Assembly (NCBI GenBank): GCA_014281115.1 | Contig: JACONQ010000004.1 | Span: 2,914,001-2,978,000 of the forward strand | Direction: 5' to 3' | DNA from: Laburnicola sp. R22_1 | Lineage: Eukaryota; Ascomycota; Dothideomycetes; Pleosporales; Didymosphaeriaceae | Length of the DNA stretch: 64,000 bases | In this document: positions 21,201 through 32,686 of the stretch, piece by piece | How positions within the stretch are numbered: position 1 is the stretch's first letter | Layout of the letters: each line of letters opens with the position of its first letter | The notes under the pieces: model-generated | Databases searched by the model: none | Seen by the model: only the letters and a program-made list of their open reading frames with translations | Told to the model about the DNA's origin: nothing | Position numbers and translations under genes: made by a program

Positions 21201-22850
21201 CTAGCCACACATAACTACTAATATTACACAATATGTTTATAATTGTCTTACCTATTAACAGTCCAAGGTTAATAAAAAAGAAAAACACAAATTACTATAG
21301 CTACTACCTATCTCTAACTATTACTAAAAGTGTATATCTATTAACTACATTACTAAATTACTAGCATATAAGAATTATAGTAAAACTTATAAGGGTATAC
21401 TTATTATTGTAGACTATCTATCTAAAAAAAAGAAGTTTATACTAGTCATAAACCTAAAAGTTATAATACTAGTACGAGCGTTTATTAAGCACGTCTAGCA
21501 GAAAAAAGAATACCCCACGTAGATTATTAGTAACTAAGGTGCCTAGTTTATCTTATATTTCTAGAGACGGTTATATTAACGCCTAGGTACTAAACTAAAG
21601 ATCTTAACATCACACTATTCTAAAACAGATGGCTAGATAGAGATTGTTAACGCATAGCTTAAGTAATACTTAAGAGCGTATATTAACTACTAATAGGATA
21701 ATTAGGCCTTTTACCTATCCATAGTAGAGTTTATTGCTAATAACTAGGTTAGCACTATAATTAGCATCTCTCTATTTATAGCAACTAAAGAGTACTTACT
21801 ACGCTTAATAATTTATAAACTCGACGCTTTTACAACCACGCTGTCCGCTCTTATACACACAGACTAGAGGAGAGTAGACAAACTTATCGCTAGGATAGAA
21901 GATATACAAAGATTCTATTAGAATAATATAGCCTAGACGTAAGCAAAATAAGTAAAATATACTAACTTAGACTATATGCCTACTCTTAAGCTACGCGTTA
22001 GTGATAAAGTTATGCTTAATATATAATTTATTAAGATAACTTATCTAAGTAAGTTATTAGACATAAAATACCGTAGGCCCTTTACTATTACTAGAGTTAT
22101 AGACAACTCCGCCTATAAATTTAACTTATTACTAGAGATGAGTCGCGTGTATAACATCTTTCACTCATAGTTATTACACTAATAGGCCAATAATACACTA
22201 TCTAGATAGAAAGTAAAACCTAAAGGTTAGATTAATATTAATATAGAGAATATATTAGACTATACAATTAAAGCTATACTAAACTATTAGGTTAATAGTG
22301 ATCTCTAAAACCCATACCGCCACAACAAGAAAGACTTGCTTTAGTACTCGGTTAAATGGGATAACTACCTTAAAGGCCTAGACAATCTATCTTAGGAGCC
22401 ATAGATACTACTAATTAACGCGCTAGAAGCGGTTAACTAGTTTTATTACGATAATTCACGTAAACCTATAAAATACGCTAACTTTAGGGACTTAGCTACT
22501 TAATAAGAGATATTAGCGCATAAGATTAGTACTATATACACTATAATATAAGTATAATAAAAACGCTCTACTATTATAGTAAGTAACTAAGTTGTTTATT
22601 ATAGTTATGCGCGCCTTACTAGAGGAGATTGCTACTACTACGCTAGTTAAAACGACCTATTTAGACTTAGTTACTACTACTAGGCACATTATTATAATAC
22701 TACTATTAAGTAGTTATAAACTAAAGTTAAATAATAAAGACACTTAGAATAGTTTATAATAATTTGCAATAATTAGAAATAGTTTATAATAGCACTTTAG
22801 ATATAATAAGTAGTTATAAGGTGTAGTTATAAGCCTTATTAGAACTTAAG
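18235..22850 (+). pseudogene. gypsy-1 pol (protease, RT, RNase H, integrase, chromodomain), broken
   Basis: Read in the -1 frame relative to gag. Protease: 'LVDTGATTCFIH' at about 18478-18513. Reverse transcriptase: '[24 protein letters not shown]' region at 19360-19430, 'MLFGLCNAPGTF' at about 19612-19647, and an intact catalytic '[10 protein letters not shown]' near 19700. RNase H: '[12 protein letters not shown]' at 20146, '[16 protein letters not shown]' near 20281. An integrase-like H2C2 region is near 21150 and 'ILIIVD' near 21395. A chromodomain remnant ('YSVKWDNY...GLDNLS-stop-EP') is near 22340-22400. Inactivating changes include TAA 19648-19650, TGA 19758-19760, TAA 19939-19941 and TAA 20080-20082, plus dense RIP after about 21.1 kb. 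Confidence 0.85.
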
Positions 22851-22871
22851 GCTATTAAAGGGGGGGGGTAG

Positions 22872-23056
22872 TATTATGGATCCATGGCAGCACCCGGCCC
22901 GGAACAACGTTAATCCGGCGCTAGGCCCGATTTGGCGTTAGCTCGGCAGCACCCATAAGGTGCTGCCGCCCTACCTGCCCACTTGGCATAGCAGTATTTT
23001 ATATACTAGGAATTAACTTACCTTTATTCTAACTATCGCGGACCCGAACCCTAACA
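22872..23056 (+). repeat. 3' LTR of gypsy-1
   Basis: 185 bp, starting TATTATGG (TGTCATGG in the 5' LTR, two RIP-type changes) and ending CCCTAACA. Followed by target duplication AACTA. Preceded by a G-run polypurine tract. Differences from the 5' LTR are nearly all CpA-to-TpA or TpG-to-TpA changes. Confidence 0.93.
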
Positions 23057-23061
23057 AACTA

Positions 23062-24060
23062 TAAGATATAGGTATAGTAAGAATTTCTACTATTAGTAAA
23101 GTATAGCTAGAGGTATATATATATAAAAACCCTTATATAAAGATTAATTAGATACTTAGTAATACTAATATTAGCTTTAGAAGTTAGAATATATAAGAAT
23201 CTTTAAGAACTATATAAATTATAAATCTAATAGGAATAGTTATCTACTATATTCTAAATACTTTAACACTATTTTTACTATTACTAGCAGATACTAATAA
23301 GCTAGGTGCCTACTTTAATAATATTCTAGATATTATTATATAAAAGAATAACACAACTATATCTATTATACGTAAATAGGGACACCCTTTTTTTAAAATT
23401 AGTAAGGAAGATACTATATCTTTCTTTACTAAATAAGAACTCTATTATCTTTATTAATAATTTAGATATTTCTATATAAAAAAACTTTAGAAGATGCTTA
23501 CTAATACTAGCTATAAAGTAGTCACTACTATACTAAATAAAATTTAAAAGTTTTACTACTACTATTAATTATATAAATAAGCCCTATATTGCTTTAAGTT
23601 TACTATTAAAAATAACACCTACTTTAACTATAAGATTATTATTAATATTATATATATTAGAACTAGAACTGCCGTTAATAATGCTGCTGTATAAAATATT
23701 AATAATAAAATTATTATTATTTTGTGTATATTTTGTTACTACTACTATATACTAGGTACTAGGTTTTAGTGCCTTCTATTTTACTTCTCTCTGTGTATAG
23801 TGAGGATTCGACCTTAGTTAGAATCTTAACACGACGAAAATCTTTAATATTAGAACTAGAGACGTACTATATATTATAAATACAAATATATTATTTTAAG
23901 CTATAATCTTCTTAAAATTAATATCTATATAAGATGCGTAGAAAGTCCTCTATACATACTAGATTAATATCTACTAAGGTCTATCTAACTATATTATATA
24001 TAACCTAGGTATAAACTTTGCATTAAATAAGTTTAAAAATTATATAAAAATTATTAGTGT
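23062..24060 (+). mobile_element. RIP-degraded copia element, integrase part
   Basis: Continuation of the copia element split by gypsy-1. Two stretches read as copia integrase once stops are ignored: about 23430-23660 ('LTNTSYKVVTT...CFKFTIKNNTYFNYK') and about 23860-24055 ('IIFLKLIS', 'QGLSNYIIYNLGINFALNKF'). The second corresponds to the 'D-x-GTNF' catalytic region with Asp lost. It is interrupted by a SINE-like insertion at 23667-23847 and cut at about 24060 by the next element. Confidence 0.6.
23667..23847 (+). repeat. SINE-like short repeat, copy 2, with 12-14 bp target duplication
   Basis: A 181-bp insertion inside the degraded copia integrase, flanked by identical TATTAGAACTAG at 23655-23666 and 23848-23859 (extendable to 14 bp). 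Its 3' ~105 bp match copies 1 and 3 ('CTAGGTACTAGGTTTTAGTGCC', 'AATCTTAACACGACGAA', ending 'AATCTTTA'). It is RIP-mutated like its surroundings. Confidence 0.75.
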
Positions 24061-26405
24061 AATATAAGGCCTCCTTATTACTTAGGTGGCCAAATAGGGC
24101 CTTATATCTTCTTTGGACCTAGCGGGGGTTTAGATAAGAGCGGGTAGCGATTCGTCTTATTACTACTCACCTTCTAATATTATCCTATTCTGTCTTATTA
24201 ACTATTAGGCGTCCTAGTAGCGCCCTTACATTTAAATCGCTCCCTTATAGGCAGCAGTAGAATTCTTACTACTATAATAGCAATATATAGGTCTAGTAGA
24301 CGCCTTGCTTCTATAAGCTAGGAGCTAGGCAGCCTATCTAGAAATACTTAGCAGCAAGCTAGTACTATTAAGTAGGCAGGAGAACAAATAAAAGAACTTA
24401 GAGAGACTACCTAAGAAGAAATTAATAATAGCCCTAAGAGTTTACAAGGTCCGTTAATAGAGCTAAATATAATAAAAGCTAATAAAAGGGTAGCTTATCT
24501 TATAAAACTATAAAAATAGGCGCGCAAGAAATAAAAACAATAGAGAATATAATATATTAAAGATATATAATAATATTATAAAGCTAGCAATATAGCAGCT
24601 CTTAATAAGCTTACTAGTACTCTATACGTAGCCACTATAGCCTTATTATTTCTAGTAGCTACTAAATAAAGTACCTTGCTGCAACTACCCCTACTACACG
24701 TTTATAACTGTAAGAATTGTCGTAATTATAACTAATAGAAGTAGAATTATAAGTTTTATTTCTTATAAGCGTCTTCTTACTTTATTATAAAAGATTATAA
24801 GGTTACCTTTAGTAGGCAGTACCTATCTAAAGACCTTTAAAGCTAGTTTAAGTTGTATTGCAACTAATAATAATAGATAGACCCTAAATAGGCCCCTACC
24901 TAGCAGATATTAACAAAAAAATACTTAATACCCTAGGTACTCTATTAGAACACTAATAGATAGTATTTAAGGCAATAAAGAACTATTGCTAGAGGGCAAA
25001 TTAAACCCTAACTAACCTACTTAACTATCTTTTCCCTTTATAGGATGAGATTAAAGAGCAGAATAAGCATTATAGAGTAGCTAAGTTTATAGCTTCTATA
25101 GATAATAAGCTATATAAAAAAGTTCTGTATTACCTACCTTCTTAAAGGAAAACTCTTATAGAGGTAGAAGAGATTGCTAATTACCTTTACTAAGAGGAAG
25201 AGTAGTCTACTAAAAGTAAAGGCAAGTCTAAGGACTTATTAAAAAGGCCTAAGTTAATAACACCCCCTATAGAGTTAGCTAAGTTAGCTAAACATAGCAG
25301 AAGAAAGCAGAAGGACTATAAATAGTCTAGCTTAATATAAAAGAAAAAGAATAAAGATAATCTAAAGGTTACTTACTAAAACTATAGTATAAGAGGCTAT
25401 ATTTCCTCTAATTATAAAAAGGAGAGAAATTTAGACCTACCTTTCTATTCTAAGAACGCATTAAAGTCTGTAGGAAAAGGCAAAGGCTAGTAGAACTAGA
25501 CTCTTTCCTATTAGCTGCAATTATTAAGTATAAAAAGAATAAGTAGCTTAAAAAGCTCTATAATATGCTTTACCTAAAGAGGCTAACTATAATAATAGTG
25601 TAGACTATAGTAGGGGATTTAGACTTAGTTAAGGCACTAGTTAATAGTAGCGCTAAACTTAACGTAATCTCTACTTGCTTTGTAAAAAAGAGAAATCTAA
25701 TAGTAATACTCTTACTAGACTTTATAGTAAAGGTAGTAAATAGTGTAAATATTACTATATATAAATCTATAGTTGCCAAAGTATACCTAGTAAATACTAG
25801 AGGTTATAGAGAGACCTACTAGATTCTATTTATAGTAGCACACCTAAGAAAGTATAAGATATACTTAGAATTACTATAAATTACTATATATAATCTAAAA
25901 CTTAACTTTTATATAGGTTAATTATTATATTAAGAAAAGTTAGGGCAAAATACGCCTAACTAAACTAAAGTGGCCCTTAAAGATACGAAATAGTTTAGTT
26001 TAATAATATTAGACTTAATTATAGAATTATATATATGTTACATTAGCTATATAGGTAATAAGATATCTATAATCTTAGTAGAGGCTATAATACTATAGGT
26101 ATACTAAGAGTTTACTAATATAGCAAATAGTAATTAATTAGAGGTGCTTATAAAACACTCTATAATTAACCTAAGTATTAATCTTCTCTTTAGAGAATAA
26201 CTACCCTATTAGCCCCTCTATAACTTATCTAAGGGCAAGCTAAGTGTCTTATATAAGTATATTGCAGATTACTTGCAAAGAGGCTAAATATAATATTTAA
26301 GGTTACTAGCTAGAACACTAATCCTATTTATAAAAAAGAAAGATAGTATATTAAGGCTATATATAGATTACTATAGTCTTAATAAAATTACAATCTTAAA
26401 CAATC
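24061..26405 (+). mobile_element. RIP-degraded Ty3/gypsy fragment (gag to start of RT)
   Basis: It starts where the copia frame ends. GC-richer 5' sequence (24061-24330) may be an LTR and leader. Gag-like coiled region about 24340-25200. Zinc knuckle at 25374-25418: reversing RIP gives C-x2-C-x4-H-x4-C, the canonical spacing, unlike gypsy-1 and -2. A protease-like 'NSSAKLNVIS' is at about 25645. The RT start ('ARTPILFIKKKDSILRLYIDY') is at about 26310-26375. It then stops abruptly at 26405. No intact coding sequence. Confidence 0.6.
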
Positions 26406-26551
26406 TGACGGCATTTTGGCTGCCGATTTAGAGTGCCGGTGCTGCCGTTTTCTAATACTAACTTGCTACTAAACCTCCCTACTTATATGCTAGACAGCTC
26501 GGGCACACGTGCTCTTCGGATTACCCACTTTAGCTAGCGTAGTTGCGCTAC
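26406..26551 (+). other. LTR-like segment joining a gypsy fragment to the pogo stack
   Basis: Begins TGACGGCATTTTGGCTGCCG right where the RT frame is lost. The stretch 'TACTAACTTGCTACTAAACC' and what follows resembles 44985-45090, so it is repetitive. It runs to the TA target of the next transposon and may continue as the short piece between the next two (30557-30588). Identity uncertain; a solo LTR is one option. Confidence 0.35.
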
Positions 26552-27886
26552 TATCCTGCCTTAGCAGCCTGTGCGCAGCGTCGCGCTATGCGCAACCCTA
26601 ATATAAGCGCTTTGCTAGCAATATGAGGCTATTAAGCCACCCACAATTAATATTATCATAAGATTTTCTAGAGTTAAGGTCTCCTAGGCCTATAGATAAT
26701 TGCTAGCTAGTTAAATTATAAATATCTACTTAGTGTTCTGATTGTTTGGCCACTGCGCGATACTAGCGTTAATAGCGCAGATGCCGCCATATTAAGGCGT
26801 ATAGGCGCTAGCGTAGATTTTTTCTTCTTAATAGGTAGAATAGTAGACTTTAAAGCCTTTTTATTATCCTTTTTAGCTAATTTAATATAATTTTAAAGTT
26901 GTTAATTGGCTCTACAAGCCTATTAATTAAGGCGTTGCTTAGTAACCTACTTAGCTGTCTCCTTAGCGCGCGTATCTCTAGCTACTACCTATGCAACGCG
27001 CTTCTTCTATTATAAACGAGCTTTAAGCTGTTTATTAGCTATACAAATCTCTTACTACTAAGCTTCTTAGAGTTGTAACTATTGTTTTTTAGTCTCCTAT
27101 TAGCTGAGAGACTTACGCGCCCTCTGTATGCGGGTAGGTAACTAGAAAACTGCTTCTCTATGCCACTCCTTAGGTTGCTCTAAGGGCAGAGTCTTGCCTT
27201 TTGTTTAACGCCGTTTCTAGTTTGTAAGAGCTTCTTAGAGACCCTTGTTTTTATGCTCTAGGAGCTGCTTTTATATAGAGATTAAGTGTATTATCTGGCT
27301 TAGCTTACGCGACTCCTTAGTTGTGATATCCTTAATAGTAGAGCGTAATAGTTGTTCTATTTTACGCCAATCTAACGCGCTAAGTATTAAGATAGAGCTT
27401 ACTAGTAATTCTGGCTCTAGTAGAGTCTCTTTAATAAACCTTTTAAGGATAGGCGTGGGATCTAGCGGCGAGATACCTATACACTCAAAAGCTCTAGCAA
27501 TTAGCTGCGGCGTAACTAACGTTGTCTAGGCCCTTCAGAATAGCGTAAAGAAGTCTCTTTTAGCAATTATTAATAGCCCCTGACTCCTATATAGGTATGC
27601 AGAGAGCTCGTTAGAGTAGGCAGTAGAGAGAGACTTAAATACGCAGACGTCTAGAGGCTACAGCGTATAGGTAGCGTGAGGGGGAAATATTATAAGGAGG
27701 ATCTTGTTCTAATCATAGTAGTCGATAAAATCCATAGTAACGTGAGATTTATGCCTATTAAGGACTAGGAGTTACTATTGCTATTAAGCCTTCTCCTTTG
27801 TACAGCGATTAAACACCTATTTTAGCTATTAGAGGCCTATCTTGTTGTTTGACTAGCCAGATGTTAATAAGGTAATAAAGACGTTA

Positions 27887-29759
27887 ACGTACTCCACAAC
27901 CGAGCGACTCACCCAACCGAGCGACTCACTTTTGCCAAGACCCCACCAAAACGTGCTACCATCAATAGTACAACGCGATGCCTCAACAACACAACAAACT
28001 ACTAGCGTCAAACGAAGCTCGTATACAGCTTGCGATCTAGGCTATCGAACAAGACGCGTCACTTTCGCAAAGACGCGCTGCCGCCATCTATAACATCCCT
28101 TAAAAGACCCTCAGCTAACAACGCGCTAGAATCGCCTTCCAACGCAACTGCCCACCCAACACAATGAAGCTCACTGTAAGAGAGGAGAAGGCGATTATAC
28201 AGCATGTACTCGACCTAGACTTGCGAGAATTCCCGCCACAGCTTGCTGCCGTAGAGGATATGGCCAATTCTTTGCTAGCTGAGCGGTATCGCGACCCTGT
28301 GGGCCATAACTGGGCTCCAAACTTTGTTAAGCGCCAGCCAGAGCTTAAAGTCAAGTTTAATCGAAAGTACGACTATAAGAGAGCCCTCTAGGAGGATCCT
28401 AAGGTGATACGAGGCTGGTTCCGGCTTGTGGAGAACATGAAGGCTAAGTATGGTATCCTAGATAAGGACACCTACAATTTCGACGAGTCTGGCTTTATAA
28501 TGGGCATAATATCGACTAGAGCGGTAGTCACAGGCTCTAAGCGTCGAGGACGGCCAAAGCAGGTGCAGCAGGGCAATAGGGAGTGGACAACAGTCATCCA
28601 AGGCATCAACGCAATAGGGTGGTGGATCCCACCCTTCATTATCTTCGGGGGCAAGCACCACCTCTCCGCCTGGTATAAGGAGAAGGATCTACCTCATAAT
28701 TGGGTTATTGCAGTCTCTAAGAACGGCTGGACGACAAATGAGCTTGGTCTGCAATGGCTGAAGCACTTTAATGAGCATGCAAAGAGGCGTACTATTGGTG
28801 GAGCACGTTTGCTCATTATTGATGGCCACGAAAGTCACAACTCGCTCGAATTCCAGGATTACTGCAAAAAGAGTAATATTATTACTCTCTGTATGCCTCC
28901 ACATTCGTCGCACCTCTTGCAGCCACTTGACGTGGGTTGTTTTGCGCCGTTAAAGAAGGCGTATGGGCGCCAAGCCGAGAATCTGATGCGCAACCACATC
29001 ACGCACATCACCAAAATCGAGTTCCTACCTTGCTTTATTGCTGCTTTTAAGGCTTCAATTACTAAAAGTAATATCAAAGGAGGCTTTCGAGGTGCTGGCC
29101 TAGTGCCCCACGACCCAGAGGCTGTACTATCGCAGCTTGACGTCCGCCTGCGTACGCCTCTAGAATGTACTATTCGCGATAGTACATGGGAGTCGCAAAC
29201 TCCGCGAAATAGTACAGAACTTGGGTCACAATTAATGCTAGTTAAGCAGAGGATTCAAAGGCATGTGGATAGTTCCCCAACTTATATGGTTAAGGCAGTG
29301 GAAAAGCTCGTTAAAGGCGCCAAGCTAATGGGGCATTCTTTGGTGTTGATGACCAAACGCAACGCCGAACTTCAAGCTGCTAATAAGGCCGCCACGCGAC
29401 GTAAATCGCACAAAAGAAAGCGATTGCAGCAAGAAGGAGCTCTTACAGCTGAAGAGGGCCAGCGGCTGGCTACTCTAAAGGACTTTGCGGCGCGCAGTGA
29501 TGGCAAGAAGGCAAAGAAGAGGGCGCGCGTTGATGGAGGCGAGCCAACTCAACGGCGCTGTGGACGCTGCGGCGAGCCTGGGCACAATAGAACAACGTGT
29601 AAATAACCTGCAGAAGTAGATTCTGAATAGATTGGCCTATTTAGACTATTGATAATAGTTCGTATTGACTCTGTACTGTCGTGAATAGTACATGTTTTGG
29701 TGGGGTCTTGGCAAAAGTGAGTCGCTCGGTTGGGTGAGTCGCTCGGTTGTGGAGTACGT
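27887..29759 (+). mobile_element. Fot1-like DNA transposon D, 1873 bp, nested in element C
   Basis: 66-bp perfect terminal inverted repeats beginning ACGTACTCCACAACCGAGCG. Each contains CCGAGCGACTCAC twice, 17 bp apart. TA target duplication at 27885-27886 and 29760-29761. Inserted in the DDE region of element C. It is the least degraded DNA transposon here. Confidence 0.93.
27978..29606 (+). pseudogene. Fot1-like transposase of element D, 542 codons with four nonsense mutations
   Basis: ATG 27978, stop 29604-29606: the same frame throughout. The N-terminal ~150 residues hold the psq/CENP-B-type HTH DNA-binding region. The catalytic triad reads D169 ('NFDESGF'), D282 ('IIDGHESH') and D318 ('LLQPLDVGCF'), a DD35D spacing typical of the pogo/Fot1 group. 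A C-terminal basic region ends in a CCHC zinc knuckle 'CGRCGEPGHNRTTC'. Only four in-frame stops: TAG at 28038-28040, TAA at 28098-28100, TAA at 28113-28115 and TAG at 28389-28391. Each is one C-to-T change from CAG or CAA. No frameshifts. Catalyses cut-and-paste transposition at TA when intact. Confidence 0.9.
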
Positions 29760-30590
29760 TATAAGAGTTAATGTTAATTTCTTTAACCCAGCTTGATTAT
29801 AGAGTCGCGGCGTTAGATTAATAGATTAGCGCTAGATTAATAGTAGATCTGTTGGCGCATATACATGCGATAAGCGAGATCCACTCACAGCTGCCGTTCT
29901 GTATAGATTGCCTTACTTGGCGACTCTTATATAGAGGCCTGTCGAAGATCCTTTTTAAGCGGCCAGTGATACTAAGGAGGAAGCCTTTCTCGTCTATATT
30001 GTACGTATGCTAAGGCTCTACGCCATTCTTCGTGATTTTCTCATGTAGAAGCTTAAAGTAGAGCCTGTATTTTGCCTCTAAATTAGCTTTGTGGCGATTG
30101 CTGTCAAGCCCAGTCATCTATTGTATGACTAAGTCATCTCTGTGTCGCCGTACGAAGCGATCAACCCATGATATAGAGACAGCCTTTCTAGCTATAGTAG
30201 AGGCAAAGCTTTGTAGCATCTGCCGTGTAGGTGGGAGGCCGCGTTTAGTAAGGCTTTTAATATATCGTATAAGCTCAGATTCTTGTTGTTGGCTGAGGTT
30301 TTGCTGGTTGCCGTAGGTAGCTGCGCGGGGTACGCATATCGCTTTGTGCCTTCTAATTAACGTAGATCGCACAACGTTAAATCTCTTTGCAATTTGATTA
30401 TATGAGAAAGTTTCCCCTGGTTTTTGCGATTCTATTGCTGCAATCGCAGCGTCAATTGGGTCCATATTGGTGGAGATATCACGCGTCAAAGTGAGACGCG
30501 ATTATGTTGGGGTTGCGCATAGCGCGACGCTGCGCACAGGCTGCCAAGGCAGGGTATAGCTTTCCCGGCCGAATCGGAAGCATACCCTTA

Positions 30591-32684
30591 CCGTGCACGG
30601 ACGCGCAACGCCCGCCGAACACCAAAACCCTAGACGAAACCCAAACTTCAACACCTCATAACTCCACCACTATGGCTCCAATCGATGATGCGATTGCAGC
30701 AATCGAAGCGCTCAAACTAGGAGAACAGTTCTCATACCAGATAATTGCTGACCAGTTCCATGTGAACCGAAGTACACTAAGCCGAAGACACCGAGGCTGT
30801 TAGCGCCCACAGGCAGCCAAAGAACGCGATCAACAAAACCTCAGCCAACAACAAGAGTTAGAGCTCGTACACTATATTAAAGACCTTACAAAAAGAGGGC
30901 TGCCTCCTACAAGAGAGATGATATAAAATTTCGCATCCTAGATAGCCAACGAGCGCGTGAGCGAGAGGTGGGTAACGCGCTTTCTTGACCAACACGGCCA
31001 CTATCTTATCTCAAAATGGACATCTGGAATTGACTCCCTCCGCCACAACGCTAATTCAAACGTTAAGTATAAGCTGTACTTTGACTTGCTACATCAGAAG
31101 ATAAAGCAGTATAATATACAGCCGCGCCACACCTACAATATAGACGAGAAGGGCTTTATAATAGGTATAATAGGACGCTTAAAACAAGTGTTTAGCTGTT
31201 AGATATAGGAGCGCAAAGAGGTGCAAGCGTCACTCTAAGATAGTTCTCAAGAATAGATCACCCTCTTAGCAGCCATCTGCGCTAATAGGGAGGCTCTGCC
31301 GCCAGGTCTTATCTATTAGTCAGTGAACAGCTCACAGCAGGCAGCTTAGGTAAACGCTATTAAAGCTGGGCAACACAACGTCTTTGTGGCTTCATCTCCA
31401 TCTAGATAGACGAATAACAACGTTAGTTTGGCGTGGCTAGAGCAGGTCTTTGATCGCTGCACAAAGCAGAAAGCGCGTTGTGAAAGAGACTAGCGTCTCC
31501 TTTTACTTAACAGCTATGGCAGTCACCTTATAAAGGAGTTTATTAACTACTGCGACTCCTATCGCATACTCCTAGCTGTATTTCCCCCTCACTCTACCTA
31601 TACGCTTTAACCTCTCAACGTCATCATGTTTAAACCTCTCTCCACCACCTACTCTAAGGAGCTCTCCACCCACCTCCAGAGGAGCCAAGGGCTAGTACCA
31701 GTCAAGAAGGAAGACTTCTTCCTGCTGTTCTGGGGAGCGTGGGAGACCTCCTTCAAGATAGAGACCATCCTCAAGTCCTTTGAAGCTGCTAGTATATAGC
31801 CTATAGACCTAGAGGTTATACTCAAACGCTTCGCGGACGATGCCTCAGAGCAGCAAAACAACGGTAAAGGACGGTCCTCAGCGCTTACCAACAATAACTG
31901 GCGCCAGATAGAGCGTCTCGTACGCTCTGCAGTAAAGAATACCACCGCAGAAGAGTTAAAGTCGCTCTCCTAAACGCTCTATGGACTCCAAGTACAAAAC
32001 GAGCTGCTACACCATAAGAACAATGGCTTAAGGGAGGCTCTCACTACTAAGAAGAAGCACAAGAAGCGCGGCAAACCTCTTAACTTGCAGCAGCGCTAGG
32101 AGTACCATAGTAGTGCTGTCTTCTGGTCTCCGCGCAAGATCAGAGAGGCACGTGCACAAGAGACAGTGAAGTAGAGGGAAGAGTATAATGGGCAGCTTAC
32201 AAAGGCTAACAGGAAGGAGCTTTAAGCTGCTGCTAAGCTACTCTAAGAGCAGGAGGCAGAGGAGAGGCGTGTGGCGAGAGAGGCAGCCAAGGTGGTGAGG
32301 GAGGAGGAGAAGGTTGACAAGGCAGCTAAACGCGAGCGCCAAAAGGCAGCTCGCAACGCTGAAAAAGCTATATAACTGTCCTAAAAGGGCAAGCGCAAGG
32401 CCTTAAAAGCCTCTACTTAAGCCAACAAGCGTCAGAAACAACATAGTGCTGGTGCAGCTGCTAAGGAGGCATTACAGGCTGCACCAGCTGCCCCAGCTTT
32501 CATCACCCGCCGCAGCCGCAACGTTACACTTCCTAGTAGATTTAGATAGTACAAATTAATCGCAAGCATCTAATTACTACTACTCTACAAAATCTTGTAA
32601 TAATAACTATTATAGATGGCTTAATAACTTCATCTTTAAAGTGGTGAGCATGTTATTCGGCGGGCGTTGCGCGTCCGTGCACGG
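30591..32684 (+). mobile_element. Pogo-like DNA transposon A, 2094 bp
   Basis: Terminal inverted repeats of about 29 bp beginning CCGTGCACGGACGCGCAACG. TA target duplication at 30589-30590 and 32685-32686. The right-hand TA is also the left-hand TA of element B. The coding strand is plus. Confidence 0.88.
30672..32549 (+). pseudogene. Element A transposase, broken
   Basis: ATG 30672 ('MAPIDDAIAAIEALKLGEQFSY') to TAG 32547-32549 after 'LPSRFR', 626 codon positions. The HTH-type N-terminus, 'NIDEKGFIIGI' (first catalytic Asp, about 31135-31170) and a Lys/Ala-rich C-terminal tail (32200-32400) are visible. Stops include TAG 30801-30803 and TAG 31201-31203, with many more later. The family is the same as elements B, C, E and F. 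Confidence 0.8.
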
Positions 32685-32686
32685 TA

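Larger units (their letters stand above)
14961..23056 (+). mobile_element. Full-length Ty3/gypsy chromovirus (gypsy-1), 8.1 kb
   Basis: Flanked by two 185-bp LTRs (14961-15145 and 22872-23056) and a perfect 5-bp target duplication AACTA (14956-14960 and 23057-23061). Order: gag with zinc knuckle, -1 frameshift signal, protease, reverse transcriptase, RNase H, integrase, chromodomain, polypurine tract (about 22857-22868), 3' LTR. It is inserted into a degraded copia element. The 5' 6 kb have near-normal GC with scattered stops; from about 21.1 kb to 22.85 kb the sequence is extremely A+T-rich. The element is inactive. Confidence 0.93.
26716..30465 (-). pseudogene. Element C transposase, broken and interrupted
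   Basis: Start Met at 30465 ('MDPIDAAIAAIESQKPGETFSY'), a CENP-B/HTH-type DNA-binding N-terminus running to about 30118 ('SISWVDRFVRRHRDDL'). The frame resumes through the DDE region to a TAA at 26716-26718 after 'RSGQTIRTLSRYL'. Subtracting the 1875 bp of element D plus target duplication gives exactly 625 codons, so no net indel has accumulated. Many in-frame stops, mostly of CAA/CAG-to-TAA/TAG and TGG-to-TAG type, abolish it. Related to elements A, B, E and F. Confidence 0.8.
26554..30554 (-). mobile_element. Pogo-like DNA transposon C (about 2.13 kb), split by element D
   Basis: Terminal inverted repeats of about 54 bp, starting CCCTGCCTTGGCAGCC on the less mutated right end and differing by a few transitions. 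TA target duplication at 26552-26553 and 30555-30556. The TIR contains TGCGCA twice. Removing element D and its TA duplication leaves 2126 bp. The coding strand is minus. Confidence 0.88.
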
